The notes beneath the pieces were generated by a model that did not search any database, was not told where the DNA came from, and saw only the letters and a program-made list of their open reading frames with translations. This document shows, one piece after another, positions 15,883 through 24,670 of a DNA stretch of 64,000 nt. The translations under genes were made by a program, and so were the position numbers. Origin of the DNA: Labilithrix sp. (GTDB taxonomy: Bacteria > Myxococcota_A > Polyangia > Polyangiales > Polyangiaceae); the NCBI GenBank assembly GCA_019637225.1, contig JAHBWC010000041.1:1-64000 (forward strand), in the 5' to 3' direction. Positions within the stretch are counted from its first letter, which is position 1. Each line of letters begins with the position of its first letter.

Positions 15883-16944
15883 CTAAGGCGAGTCCGGGTA
15901 GTCGCCCGAGGGAGGCAGCTTCACGTTGCCGGGCGCGAACGCGGCGGCGACGGCGACGAACGACGTGTCCCCGTCGCGGCGGTCCTGCTGGACGTAGAGG
16001 AAGGAGCTGTCGCCGAGGTCGAGGAGCGCCGGCGCGGCCTCCTTCTGGCCGACCGAATAGACCGGGACGGTCTGGCGCGCGAGCGGCCCGGATTCGCCGT
16101 AGCGCGCCGCGAAGCCGACCGCCGTCGCGCCGGACGTGTCCGTTCCCGTGTAGAGCACACGCACGTGGAAGCGCCCCGCGGGTGTGGTGCGCGTGACGAC
16201 GCATGGATCGCCGACGGCGGCGGTGTCGAACGGCGGCTTCTCGTTGGGCAGGAGGCTCCCCGGCGCGGGCGGCGGCGCCGGCACGAGCACCGGCTCGCCG
16301 CCTACGCGGGTCCACGCGACGCCGTCGGCGCTCTCCGCCTCGCCGATCGCCCGCCCGGCCGCGAAGAGCATGCGCAGGCGGCCGTCCGGCAGCGCGAACA
16401 CGCTCGGCGCGCGCGGCGCGGTCGTCTCCCACGAGCCGGGGAGCGGATCGCGCGTGAGCACCGGCCCCGGCTCCTTCCGGAACGTGAGCCCGTCCGTGGA
16501 GCGCGCCAGGCCGATCCCCTCGGCGCCTGCGTAGAAAAGCAGGATCTCCCCGCGGAAGCGGACGAGCGTAGGGCCCGAGAGCGCGCCCTCCCACGGCGCG
16601 TCCGGCTCGAGCACCGTCACGGGCTTGTGCCCGAAGTGACCGCTCGTGCCGAAGAACGTCCGCTCGTCGAGCGCGCGCGTACGCACGATCACGTCGGCCT
16701 CGTCGACGCGCGCGACGGCGTAGAGCAAGGTCGACTCGCCGTCGCGGAGGACCGCAGGCTCGCGGTAGAGCGCCCGCGCGTCGTCGAGCACGAACGGCGC
16801 CACGCCCTTGACCTCCTCGGGCTCGAGCTTGCGGAACGGCCCGACCCCGGCGGTCGGCAGGTTCCGGTCCCCTTCCCCCTCGGCGCCCGTCGTCGCGCAC
16901 GCCGCGACCAAGGCGAGGCCCGCGAGCCGCCCGAGCGCCTTCAT
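15883..16944 (-). CDS. Lipoprotein with five-bladed-propeller (GH43-like) repeats
   Basis: 353 aa. The lipobox is LALVAAC. The body has repeats of the glycosidase-propeller type: YREPAVLRDGESTLLYAVAR, GPTLVRFRGEILLFYAGAE, GIGLARSTDGLTFRKE, PSVFALPDGRLRMLFAAGR and AIGEAESADGVAWTRVGG. These alternate 'observed value' strands with 'SxDGxxW/F' turns as in GH43/GH32-like folds. The acidic triad was not confirmed, so enzyme activity is unproven. It starts in an ATGA overlap with the FadL-like gene upstream and is the last gene of that operon. Confidence 0.65.
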   Translation of the reverse strand: MKALGRLAGLALVAACATTGAEGEGDRNLPTAGVGPFRKLEPEEVKGVAPFVLDDARALYREPAVLRDGESTLLYAVARVDEADVIVRTRALDERTFFGTSGHFGHKPVTVLEPDAPWEGALSGPTLVRFRGEILLFYAGAEGIGLARSTDGLTFRKEPGPVLTRDPLPGSWETTAPRAPSVFALPDGRLRMLFAAGRAIGEAESADGVAWTRVGGEPVLVPAPPPAPGSLLPNEKPPFDTAAVGDPCVVTRTTPAGRFHVRVLYTGTDTSGATAVGFAARYGESGPLARQTVPVYSVGQKEAAPALLDLGDSSFLYVQQDRRDGDTSFVAVAAAFAPGNVKLPPSGDYPDSP

Positions 16945-18341
16945 CGCGTCACCGCCTTCGCCGTCGCGTCGTCCCGTCTCTTGTCGAACGCGAAGCCCGC
17001 GGTGATCCCGACGTTGAGGATCGAGCCGCCGGCCGTGTAGTCGCCGACGTAGTCCGCCGCGCTCGCCTTCCGCGTCGTCTCGGTCGACAGGCGGCTCACC
17101 TGGACGTGACCGTCGATCGTGAGCGTCCCCGGCAGCTCCGGGAGCAGGTCCTGGAAGGCTCCTCCGACGCCGAGCGAGAGCGAGTGCCGATCGCGATCGA
17201 CGTAGTTCGTGAGCCCGCTCTGCGCGGCGATCGGGCTCTTCGCGAGCTCGTAGCCCGCGCGGAGGAAGCCCTTCGCACTCTTCTCGCCGAGCGCGTGCCA
17301 CTCGAGGCCGACGCGCGGGACGATGCGATCGTACATCTTGAGCGACTCGACGCGCGTGGGGGCCGGCGTCGTCGGCGGCGTCACGGTCGAGGGCCATCCG
17401 CTCGGCGGCGGCGGGATCTCGAGGACGGCGTCGAGCTTCGCGACCGGGGCGACGTAGGCGCTCCAGTTGATCCAGGTCGCGTCGAGCGTCGTCTTGAGCC
17501 GGTCGGTCACCGCCCAAGAGCCGCCGAGGACGGCCTGCTGCGGGAGGAAGTTGTTGATGCTGCGCGTGTGCAGATCGTAGAGCGCGGTCGTCAGGCCGGA
17601 GATGTCGCCGAAGAGGTGCGCCGTCAGGTCGAGCGCGAGCTGGAACTCGCCGCGGTACACGGCCGCGAGGGCGACGCGCTCGCCCAGCGCGACGCGCACG
17701 CCCGCCTGCGGGTAGCGGACGGCCGTGAGGTCCGCGTCGACCTCGTGGCGCAGCTTCGAGTCGTCGGGGCGGAAGACGTTCGCGCTGCCGCTGATGTCGA
17801 GGCGCCCGCGCGTCGACGACATGAACGACAGGCCTCCGCCGATCCAGAGCCAGGGCGTCGGCTCGATGGCGAGGTTCGCCGCGAGGAAGAGGCGCTGGTT
17901 TCGGTTGTCGTAGAGCTCCCAGCGCGGCTGCTCCTGCCGGAGCGCGCGGACGCGCGAGATGCGGTCGTCCGGCAGGTGGACGGCGACGCCGAACGCGAAC
18001 GGGATCCCGAGGAACGTGCCGGGGGCGACGAACCCGGCGTTCATGCCCTTGACCGCATCGACGCCGTTGTCGCGTCCGTTCATCGCGAGGGCATGCTCGG
18101 CGCGGAAGTAGCCGATGCCGATCTCGAGGCCACGCGAGCGCGCGAGCGCCGCCGGGTTGTAGTAGTTCGCCGCGAAGCCGCGCGTCTCGGCCGCGACGGC
18201 GCCGCCCATGGCGGTCTCGCGCGAGCCGAAGCCGAACGTGTCGGGCGGGTTGGCGTGCGCGGGCGGGGCCGCCGCCAGCAGCGCGAGGCCGCCGAGCGCG
18301 GCGGCCGCGGAGCGACGGAGGACGGACGAGCCGCGCGCCAT
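16941..18341 (-). CDS. FadL/OmpP1-like outer-membrane protein (second copy)
   Basis: 466 aa. The signal peptide ends AAPPAHA. The mature N-terminus NPPDTFGFGSRETAMGGAVAAETRGFAANYYNPAALAR is the FadL hatch-type start (G-R-AMGGA, then A-YYNPAAL). Long barrel strands follow, e.g. ERVALAAVYRGEFQLALDL and LKTTLDATWINWSAY (the family's W-x-x-WS motif). It ends in NVGITAGFAFDKRRDD plus a short tail. FadL proteins carry hydrophobic compounds across the outer membrane. The start overlaps the stop of the paralogue upstream by one base (TGATG, 18341). Confidence 0.8.
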   Translation of the reverse strand: MARGSSVLRRSAAAALGGLALLAAAPPAHANPPDTFGFGSRETAMGGAVAAETRGFAANYYNPAALARSRGLEIGIGYFRAEHALAMNGRDNGVDAVKGMNAGFVAPGTFLGIPFAFGVAVHLPDDRISRVRALRQEQPRWELYDNRNQRLFLAANLAIEPTPWLWIGGGLSFMSSTRGRLDISGSANVFRPDDSKLRHEVDADLTAVRYPQAGVRVALGERVALAAVYRGEFQLALDLTAHLFGDISGLTTALYDLHTRSINNFLPQQAVLGGSWAVTDRLKTTLDATWINWSAYVAPVAKLDAVLEIPPPPSGWPSTVTPPTTPAPTRVESLKMYDRIVPRVGLEWHALGEKSAKGFLRAGYELAKSPIAAQSGLTNYVDRDRHSLSLGVGGAFQDLLPELPGTLTIDGHVQVSRLSTETTRKASAADYVGDYTAGGSILNVGITAGFAFDKRRDDATAKAVTR

Positions 18342-19672
18342 CAGAACTTCACCCCGGCGGTGAGCCCGAAGACCTTCATGTGCCCCGACGCCTCGCCCCG
18401 CGAGAGCACCGTCCCGGCGCCGTCGCTCGAGGTGATCGTCCGCGGCAGGAGCAGGTGGTACTGCATGAAGAGATCGAGATCGATCGGCGGGAGCGGCCGG
18501 TCGAGCGACAGCCCCACGCCGGTCGTGACGGCGACGCGCGTCGAGTCGAAGTAGCGCGTCGGCACCGTGATGACGCTCTTCGACGGGACGTCGAACGCCT
18601 CCGACGCGGGGACCGCGGGCGGGAGCGCGGACGTCTCGACGAACCCACCGCCGCGCCCGCGGAGGACGACGCCCGGCGCGAGCTCGAAGCCCTGCTCGGC
18701 GCCGATGCGCACGGCGGCCGTGTCGCGCCACTCGACACGCGGCGGGAGAAGCCCGCACGCCCCTGCCCCGCCCTCGCTGCAGGCGATCGTCGGCTCGAGG
18801 ACGCCGGGGAACGCGCTCCACTGCTTGTAGACGAGCTGGACCGCGAGCACGTTGAGCGCGTCGACGCGCGCGACCTCGACGACCCCCTGGCTCGGGTCGT
18901 ACTGCGCGAGGCCGGAGATGTTGAGCAGCGGGATCGCGATCGACGAGAGCTTGGTCCCGTCGACGACGACCTGGAAGCGCGCGTCGAGCGTGCCCCGGTA
19001 GGTGAGGCCGACGCGGACCTTCGAGTCGCCGGGGACATCCCACGTGATCCCGAAGGCCGGCGCGTAGGTCGCCACGAGCTGGTTCTCGACCCGGGTGCCG
19101 ACGCGGCCGGTGACATCCGTCGCGGCGACCACAGTGCCGACGATCTCCGCGAGCGCCGCGAAGCCGACGCCGGCGCGGATGCCGTAGGCGATGTCGGCGC
19201 CGAGGCCACCCCGGATCGCGAGCGACTGCGCGCGATCGCCGAGGAGCGGGAACTGCGTGGTCTCGGGGTAGAGGACGCGCCCGCGGACGATCACGTCCGT
19301 CGGCGTGTAGAACGCGAGGGCGATGCCGACGCGATCGCGCAGCTTGCCGCCGAACGGGAGCGGAATGTCCGCCCCGATGACGATCCCCTTCGCGGGCTGC
19401 GTCGGCGCCCGGCCAGGGAGCCCCTCGCCCACGGCGTCGAGCGCGAACACCGCGCCGCCGTAGCCGAGCGTCAGCTTGTTCCGCCGGATGGTCGAGGCGA
19501 GCGCGGGGTTGTGCCAGGCCGACTCGTAGCCGGTCGCGTGCGCGGCGCCCGTGGCCCCCATCGCGCTCGTCCGACCGCCGTAGCCGAAGAGGTCCTCGGG
19601 TGAGGCCTCGGCGCTCGGCTCGAGCGCGAACCAGCCGGCGGCCGCGAAGGCGAGCGCGAGGACCCGTCGCAT
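18341..19672 (-). CDS. FadL/OmpP1-like outer-membrane protein (first copy)
   Basis: 443 aa from the ATG at 19672, which puts the signal peptide first (MRRVLALAFAAAGWF). The mature start SPEDLFGYGGRTSAMGATGAAHATGYESAWHNPAL parallels the hatch of its neighbour (GYGGRTSAMG, then A-WHNPAL). Barrel strands include VRVGLTYRGTLDARFQVVVDG and VQLVYKQWSAF. It ends in the Phe-terminal strand MKVFGLTAGVKF. It is divergent in sequence from the second copy, so the tandem pair is old or specialised. First gene of a three-gene operon; the ligand is unknown. Confidence 0.8.
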   Translation of the reverse strand: MRRVLALAFAAAGWFALEPSAEASPEDLFGYGGRTSAMGATGAAHATGYESAWHNPALASTIRRNKLTLGYGGAVFALDAVGEGLPGRAPTQPAKGIVIGADIPLPFGGKLRDRVGIALAFYTPTDVIVRGRVLYPETTQFPLLGDRAQSLAIRGGLGADIAYGIRAGVGFAALAEIVGTVVAATDVTGRVGTRVENQLVATYAPAFGITWDVPGDSKVRVGLTYRGTLDARFQVVVDGTKLSSIAIPLLNISGLAQYDPSQGVVEVARVDALNVLAVQLVYKQWSAFPGVLEPTIACSEGGAGACGLLPPRVEWRDTAAVRIGAEQGFELAPGVVLRGRGGGFVETSALPPAVPASEAFDVPSKSVITVPTRYFDSTRVAVTTGVGLSLDRPLPPIDLDLFMQYHLLLPRTITSSDGAGTVLSRGEASGHMKVFGLTAGVKF

Positions 19673-19784
19673 CACGCGCGGGCATATCACGCTTTCCGCG
19701 GGCCGTGGCGCCGGGACGAGCCGAGGAGGACGTCGAGCACGGCGAAGGCGTCCTCGAGGGGGCGCGACTCGCGAGCCGAAGCCG

Positions 19785-20960
19785 TCAGCCGCGGGCGGCG
19801 AGCTGCCCGCAGGCGGCGTCGACGTCGGCGCCGCCGCTGTAGCGTCGGTGCGAGAACACGCCTCGATCGCGGAGGGCGTCGCGGAACGCCTGCTCGCGGT
19901 CGCCGTCGGCGCGCGCGAAGGGATCGCCCGCGCCGTCCGCCGCCGGACCGATCGCGTTGTACGGGATGATGCTGAGGCGCGGCGAGCGCCCGGTCGCGTC
20001 GCGGAACCGCGCGACGCGGTCCGCGAGCGCGTGCGCGTGCTCGACGCCGTCGTTGACGCCCGCGAGCAGCGTCACCGCCCACATCGGCGCGAGGCCCGTG
20101 AGCGACGCGTGCTCGCAGGCGGCCGCGATCGCCTCGTCGAGCGAGTGCGATCGCTCGATCGGCATCAGGTGCCTGCGCGTGTCGGCCAGAGCCGAGCCGA
20201 TCGACATGCCGAGCCGCACCTTCGGGGCCTCCCGCGCGAGCCGGCGGATCCCGGACGGGAGGCCGGAGGTGCACACCGTGATCGCGCGCGCGTCGATGGC
20301 GAGGGCGCTCGGATCGCTCATCACGTCGATCGCGGCGAGCACCCGATCGAGGTTCGCCATCGGCTCGCCCATGCCCTGGAAGACGACGCCGTGGACGCGC
20401 TCGCTCGACGACGCCCTCCCGCCGCCTTCGAGCCCGCGCCGGACGACGCGCACCTGCTCGACGATCTCCCAGGTCTCGAGGTTCCGGAGGAGCCCGAGCC
20501 GCCCGGTGGCGCAGAAGGCGCACGCGAGCGCGCAGCCGACCTGCGAGCTCACGCACACCGAGAAGCGGCCGCTCCGCTCGAGCGGGATGCGCACGGTCTC
20601 GACGACGTGACCGTCGGCGGTCGTGAGCGCGTACTTCACGAACGGATCGATCCGGCTGGCGCGCGTCTCCTTGACCTCGAGCTCGGGCACCCACCCCGCG
20701 ACCGCAACCGCCTCGCGCGATCCGCGGCGTACGCCGGAGCTCGGCGTCCTCGGGTCCTCGTCGCGGTGGACCTGGGCGACCACCCGCCGCGCCTCCTCGA
20801 GCGTGACGGCGGGCACGGCGCGCGCGAGCTCGGCCGGCGTGACGCCCTGCAGAGCGATGCGGCGGAGCCCCGCCTCGCTCGCGGTCTCTCCGAGCGCGGG
20901 CCGGGACGTACGGCCCGAGCTGGCGGATCGGTCGTGCACGCGGTTGCCATAGCACGGCAC
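19785..20960 (-). CDS. RlmN-like radical SAM rRNA/tRNA methyltransferase (divergent)
   Basis: 391 aa. Radical-SAM cluster Cys are in VGCALACAFCATG (C143, C147, C150). RlmN has two methyl-transfer Cys; both are matched here, in SVCVSSQVGC (C136) and DVDAACGQL (C384). VVFQGMGEPMANLD is the GxGEP motif. RlmN makes 2-methyladenosine in 23S rRNA (and some tRNAs). Divergence: the usual SLHA segment reads MSIGSALADTRRHLMP, and an insert GLEGGGRASSS lies before the GEP motif. It could be a second, specialised RlmN/Cfr-family enzyme. The gene is divergent from tatB with 34 bp between starts. Confidence 0.75.
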   Translation of the reverse strand: MPCYGNRVHDRSASSGRTSRPALGETASEAGLRRIALQGVTPAELARAVPAVTLEEARRVVAQVHRDEDPRTPSSGVRRGSREAVAVAGWVPELEVKETRASRIDPFVKYALTTADGHVVETVRIPLERSGRFSVCVSSQVGCALACAFCATGRLGLLRNLETWEIVEQVRVVRRGLEGGGRASSSERVHGVVFQGMGEPMANLDRVLAAIDVMSDPSALAIDARAITVCTSGLPSGIRRLAREAPKVRLGMSIGSALADTRRHLMPIERSHSLDEAIAAACEHASLTGLAPMWAVTLLAGVNDGVEHAHALADRVARFRDATGRSPRLSIIPYNAIGPAADGAGDPFARADGDREQAFRDALRDRGVFSHRRYSGGADVDAACGQLAARG

Positions 20961-20994
20961 TCGAAAATGGCAGTCGTGCTACCGTGCTTCCACC

Positions 20995-21819
20995 GTGTTC
21001 GGCTTCAGCTTCTCGGAGCTCGTCGTGGTGGTGATCGTGGCGCTCGTCGTCATGGGCCCCAAGGACTTGCCGAAGATGCTTCGGCGCGTCGGCCAGTGGG
21101 CCGGCAAGATCCGACGCGCCGCCGCGGACTTGCGCGCGCAGTCCGGCATCGACGACGCCCTCCGATCCGAGGGCCTCTCCGACGACATCGCCGAGATCCG
21201 CAAGCTCGCGCGGGGCGAGCTCGACGCGGTCCAGCGCGCCGCCCGCGTGGAAGACGACTACGCCGCGACGCGTGGGGCCGCGGCGGACAGCTACTCCCGT
21301 CGCAACGACGACTTCTACGTGGTCCGCGACCGCGAGTACCCGCGTGACGGCGCCGACGCCTACGGTGCCCTGCCCGACAACGCGATCGTGTACGTCGAGA
21401 CGCTCCCGCGGAGCATCCACGCGCGCGATCCTCTCTACCTCCTCGGCGACGCCGACGCGGAGCTCCCGGCCGAGCCCGAGAAGCCCGCCGACGACGGCGC
21501 CGCCGGCCCGACCTTGATCGGCGGCATGGGCCTCCCGGTCCCCTGGGAGCCGCCGGACGCGGACGACGCGGGCGCCGACGCCGACGCGACCGGGCCGTCC
21601 GACGACGCCGGCGCGACCGGGCCGTCCGATGACGCCGGCGCGACCGGGCCGTCCGATGACGCCTCCGGCAGGACCGAGCCGTCCGACGACGCCTCGCCCG
21701 CGACGGGCGCGAGCCCGACCTCGATCGGCCTCGGACCGGCCGCGGCCGCAGAGGGCGCCGACGACGCGGACGCGAGGTCGAGCGACGAGCCCGAGACGGC
21801 CGCGGAGGCTCGCAGCTGA
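20995..21819 (+). CDS. tatB: Sec-independent translocase subunit TatB (TatA/B family)
   Basis: 274 aa, GTG start. The N-terminal helix FSELVVVVIVALVVMGPKDLPKMLRRVG has the hinge GPKDLP and amphipathic helix of TatA/B. It is followed by KIRRAAADLRAQSGI. The Glu in FSELV favours TatB over TatA, but the two cannot be cleanly separated here. The tail (~200 residues) is unusually long and acidic, with a 9-residue tandem repeat (GATGPSDDA). TatB with TatC binds twin-arginine signal peptides. The stop overlaps the tatC start by one base. A Tat-type substrate is encoded at 48579. Confidence 0.85.
   Translation: MFGFSFSELVVVVIVALVVMGPKDLPKMLRRVGQWAGKIRRAAADLRAQSGIDDALRSEGLSDDIAEIRKLARGELDAVQRAARVEDDYAATRGAAADSYSRRNDDFYVVRDREYPRDGADAYGALPDNAIVYVETLPRSIHARDPLYLLGDADAELPAEPEKPADDGAAGPTLIGGMGLPVPWEPPDADDAGADADATGPSDDAGATGPSDDAGATGPSDDASGRTEPSDDASPATGASPTSIGLGPAAAAEGADDADARSSDEPETAAEARS
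21586..21666 (+). repeat. 27-bp tandem repeat, three units, inside tatB
   Basis: Three near-identical 27-bp units (21586-21612, 21613-21639, 21640-21666), each encoding ATGPSDDAG or a close variant in the same frame. A degenerate fourth unit follows. Differences are single bases (GAC/GAT). The repeat is in-frame, so copy changes would alter only tail length. Confidence 0.85.
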
Positions 21820-22652
21820 TGTCGACCGAGACGGAGGAGGAGCTCTCGCACGTGGACCCCGAGTCCGACGTGAAGATGACCATCTGGGAGCACATCGGCG
21901 AGCTCCGCAAGCGCCTCTCGCGCGCCGCGCTCGCCCTCGTGGCCGGCGCCGTCGTCTGCTGGACGTTCCGCGAGCAGCTCCTCGGCTGGGTCACCGCGCC
22001 GTACGCCGCCGCCTGGCGCGAGCGCTTCCCCGACCTCGTGAAGGCGGGCCAGTCGCCGGAGCTCCAGACGCTCGCGCCCGCGGACGCCTTCGTCAACTAC
22101 ATGCAGCTCGCGCTCGTCGGCGGCGTCATCATCGCGGCGCCCGTCATCTTCTACCAGCTCTGGGCGTTCATCAGCCCGGGCCTTTATTCGCGCGAGAAGC
22201 GCTACATCGTCCCGTTCGTCGTCTTCTCGACGACGCTGTTCCTCTCGGGCATCGCGTTCGCGTACTACGTCGCGCTTCCGTTCAGCTTCCCGTTCTTCTT
22301 CTCGCTGCTCGGATCGGTCGGCGGCGACTCCGGCATCGTCCTGACGTCGAAGCCGACGATGGAGTACTACCTCGACTTCGCGGAGCACATGCTGCTCGCG
22401 TTCGGGTTCGTCTTCGAGCTGCCGCTGTTCATCGGGTTCATGGCGCTCGCCGGCATCGTCACGCCTCAGCAGCTCGTGAAGTTCAGCCGCTACGCGATCG
22501 TCGGCGCCTTCGTCGTCGGCGCGTTCGTCACGCCGGGCCCCGAGATCTCGAGCCAGATCGCCGTCTCGAGCGCGCTCATCGGGCTCTACTTCCTGAGCGT
22601 CGGTCTCGCCTTCCTCATCTACCGGAAGAAGAAGACGAGCGCCGACGCGTAG
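21819..22652 (+). CDS. tatC: Sec-independent translocase TatC
   Basis: 277 aa, six membrane helices. Conserved cytoplasmic N-terminus IWEHIGELRKRLSRA; first periplasmic-loop region around ADAFVNYMQLALVGG; FYQLWAFISPGLYSREKRY is the TatC F-QxWxFxxPGLyxxE motif. AYYVALPFSFPFFF and FELPLFIGFMALAGIV follow. TatC is the receptor for twin-arginine signal peptides in the inner membrane. Translation is probably coupled to tatB (TGATG). A double-hairpin element begins at the base after the stop. Confidence 0.95.
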   Translation: MSTETEEELSHVDPESDVKMTIWEHIGELRKRLSRAALALVAGAVVCWTFREQLLGWVTAPYAAAWRERFPDLVKAGQSPELQTLAPADAFVNYMQLALVGGVIIAAPVIFYQLWAFISPGLYSREKRYIVPFVVFSTTLFLSGIAFAYYVALPFSFPFFFSLLGSVGGDSGIVLTSKPTMEYYLDFAEHMLLAFGFVFELPLFIGFMALAGIVTPQQLVKFSRYAIVGAFVVGAFVTPGPEISSQIAVSSALIGLYFLSVGLAFLIYRKKKTSADA

Positions 22653-22718
22653 CGAGCCGTCCGAGAATCGGACGCTTCGGGGAGCTCGAGGGGCGAAACC
22701 CGGGTGAAACCCCTCGAG
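22653..22718 (+). repeat. Double-hairpin intergenic element, copy 1 (after tatC)
   Basis: It begins directly after the tatC stop. Hairpin 1: CGTCCGA, loop GAA, TCGGACG (22658-22674). Spacer CTTCGGGGAG. Hairpin 2: CTCGAGGGG (22685-22693), 16-nt loop containing ACCCGGGT, CCCCTCGAG (22710-22718), followed by AAAAG. The same design with the same flanking bases recurs at 41375-41429. It lies between convergent genes and may act as terminator. Confidence 0.8.
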
Positions 22719-22728
22719 AAAAGAACGC

Positions 22729-24615
22729 TCAGGGCGCCGCCGCGCTCGGGTCCTCCGGCGCGGGCGTCGCGGCGGTCCGCGTGTCGAAGAAGTGCGGCTG
22801 CATCCGCACCGCCATCTGGTCGAACGCCCGGAGGAGCATGACCGCGTAGACGCGGCCGTCGGCCCCCGCGTCGGGCGCGCCGGAGGGCGGCGGCAGGAGG
22901 GTCTCGAAGACGGGATCGTCCGGCAGCGCCTCGAACGGGAAGCTCTCCGGAGGCTCCACCTTCGTCGCGAAGGCCAGCACCCGCGCCTCCCCAGGCACCT
23001 GCACCGTGAGATCGAAGCGCACGAAGACGCCGAGGTACCGGCGCCGCGAGTCGCGAGCCACGTAGGTCGTGCCCGCCCATCCGAGCTCGTAGTCGATCAC
23101 GATCGTGGGCGCCGCGACCTCGGCGAGCGGCTTCGTCCCCGGGATCGCGGCGGGCGCGTCGATCGGCTCGCCCAAGCGAAGCGCGAGGACGTCGGCCGGG
23201 AAGATCGCCCGGAAGGTGCGCTGCAGGCCGACGACGAGCGCCTTCTCGCGCCGCGAGGCGTCGTCGCCTCCGAGGTGCCCCGAGACCTCGGCGTTGCCGC
23301 CCGCCGCGGGGCCGTCGTCGTCGAGCAGCCCCTTCGCGAGCAGCCCGTCGGCGGCGGCGAGCGACGCGGCGCTGCGCCGTCGGAACCGGACGTCGATCGG
23401 CGCGGCGCCTTCTTCCGCGTAGGCGAGCAGGGCCTCGACGACCGGGACGACGCTCTTGTCGGCGACGTTCGCGCGCTTCTGGAAGTCTCCGCGGGTCTCG
23501 CGGTAAAGATCGCGGATCTTCGCGTTCGCGGCGGGGACGTCGCGCGCGTTCGGCCAGCGCGCGACGAGCGCGCGGAGGCCCGAGACGGTGCTCTCGCGGG
23601 CGAACTCCGCGTGGATCGCCTCACCGAGCGCGGCGCGAGCGTCGGCCTCGGCGCTCGTGCCCGGATGGGTCGCGAGGAAGTGCTCGATCGCGGCGGCCCG
23701 CGCCGCGCCGTCCGGCGCCCTCGTCGCGTCGGCGAGGCGCGCGCGCGGCAGGAGGTCGGCCTGGGCCTCGGCCGCGCGGAGCCCGCCGCCCGCGACGTAC
23801 GCCTCGATCGGCGCGACCTCGGGACGAGCCCGGAGCCGCGAGAACGCCCAGACGTCGCTTTGCCAGTTCCGCACGCGCCATGCCCCGACGCCCAGCGTGA
23901 GGCCCGCGATGACGGTGATCGCCCAGATCGAGCGCGTCCACACCGGGCGGCCGCGCGCGAGCAGACCGTGATCGCTCGCGGGCTCGAAGTTGCGCGCGCG
24001 CGCGTCGGCGAAGGGATCGAGCGAGGTCAGCTCGCCGAGGGCGCCTCGATGGATCGCGGCCGCGAGGTTCTCGCGCGCCTTCTGCACCGCCGCGAGCTGC
24101 GTGTCCGCGGCGTACCGTCCGCGCGCCTCGAAGACGAACGACTTCGTCGGGAAGATGAGCCAGAGCGAGGAGTGCGTGTACTTCCCGCGCTCGCTGTGGT
24201 GCACCGGATCGAGCGACATGAGCTCGGAGAGCGAGTAGAGCTCGAGCTGACGCGTCCGTGCGTCGACCAGGTCGAGCGGGAAGACGTAGACGCCCGGCGC
24301 GAACGGGAGCGAGCCGCGAAGGGCGCGCCGGCGCGCGAGCATCGAGAGCGCGAGCCCGAGCGCCGCGCTCGCCGCGACGTAGCCGCCGAGGAGCCTCCGG
24401 TCCTGCACGGCCGCCTCGACGGCCCCGAACCGAAAGGCCGCGAGCGCGGCGAGGCTGCCGATCGCGACCGCGAGCAGGAGGTACCACGCGAGCGGGCTCC
24501 GTTGCCTCGAGACGCGCTGGCAGATCGGACGCGACGCCGGCGCGTCGGACAGGAGCGAGCGAACGAATCGCTCGCGGGTCGTCCGTGGAAGGTCGTTGAA
24601 GTCGATCGAGCGCAC
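22729..24615 (-). CDS. Large membrane-anchored protein of unknown function
   Basis: 628 aa, GTG start. Two membrane helices lie near the N-terminus (WYLLLAVAIGSLAALAAF at ~44-61 and GYVAASAALGLALSML at ~78-93), and a third near residue 234 (IWAITVIAGLTLGVGAW). Between them is a cytoplasmic segment with a beta-rich 'LFPLDLVDARTRQLELYSLSEL'-type stretch. The C-terminal ~370 residues are helical and Ala-rich (possible TPR-like region, HFLATHPGTSAEADARAALGEA). A beta domain follows (TIVIDYELGWAGTTYVARD). No family is recognised. It lies 55 bp downstream of rsfS. Confidence 0.65.
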   Translation of the reverse strand: MRSIDFNDLPRTTRERFVRSLLSDAPASRPICQRVSRQRSPLAWYLLLAVAIGSLAALAAFRFGAVEAAVQDRRLLGGYVAASAALGLALSMLARRRALRGSLPFAPGVYVFPLDLVDARTRQLELYSLSELMSLDPVHHSERGKYTHSSLWLIFPTKSFVFEARGRYAADTQLAAVQKARENLAAAIHRGALGELTSLDPFADARARNFEPASDHGLLARGRPVWTRSIWAITVIAGLTLGVGAWRVRNWQSDVWAFSRLRARPEVAPIEAYVAGGGLRAAEAQADLLPRARLADATRAPDGAARAAAIEHFLATHPGTSAEADARAALGEAIHAEFARESTVSGLRALVARWPNARDVPAANAKIRDLYRETRGDFQKRANVADKSVVPVVEALLAYAEEGAAPIDVRFRRRSAASLAAADGLLAKGLLDDDGPAAGGNAEVSGHLGGDDASRREKALVVGLQRTFRAIFPADVLALRLGEPIDAPAAIPGTKPLAEVAAPTIVIDYELGWAGTTYVARDSRRRYLGVFVRFDLTVQVPGEARVLAFATKVEPPESFPFEALPDDPVFETLLPPPSGAPDAGADGRVYAVMLLRAFDQMAVRMQPHFFDTRTAATPAPEDPSAAAP

Positions 24616-24670
24616 GCGGGAGGCGGTCAGCCTCGCACGACTCGACCCCTGGCTCTAGAAGATCGCCGCC

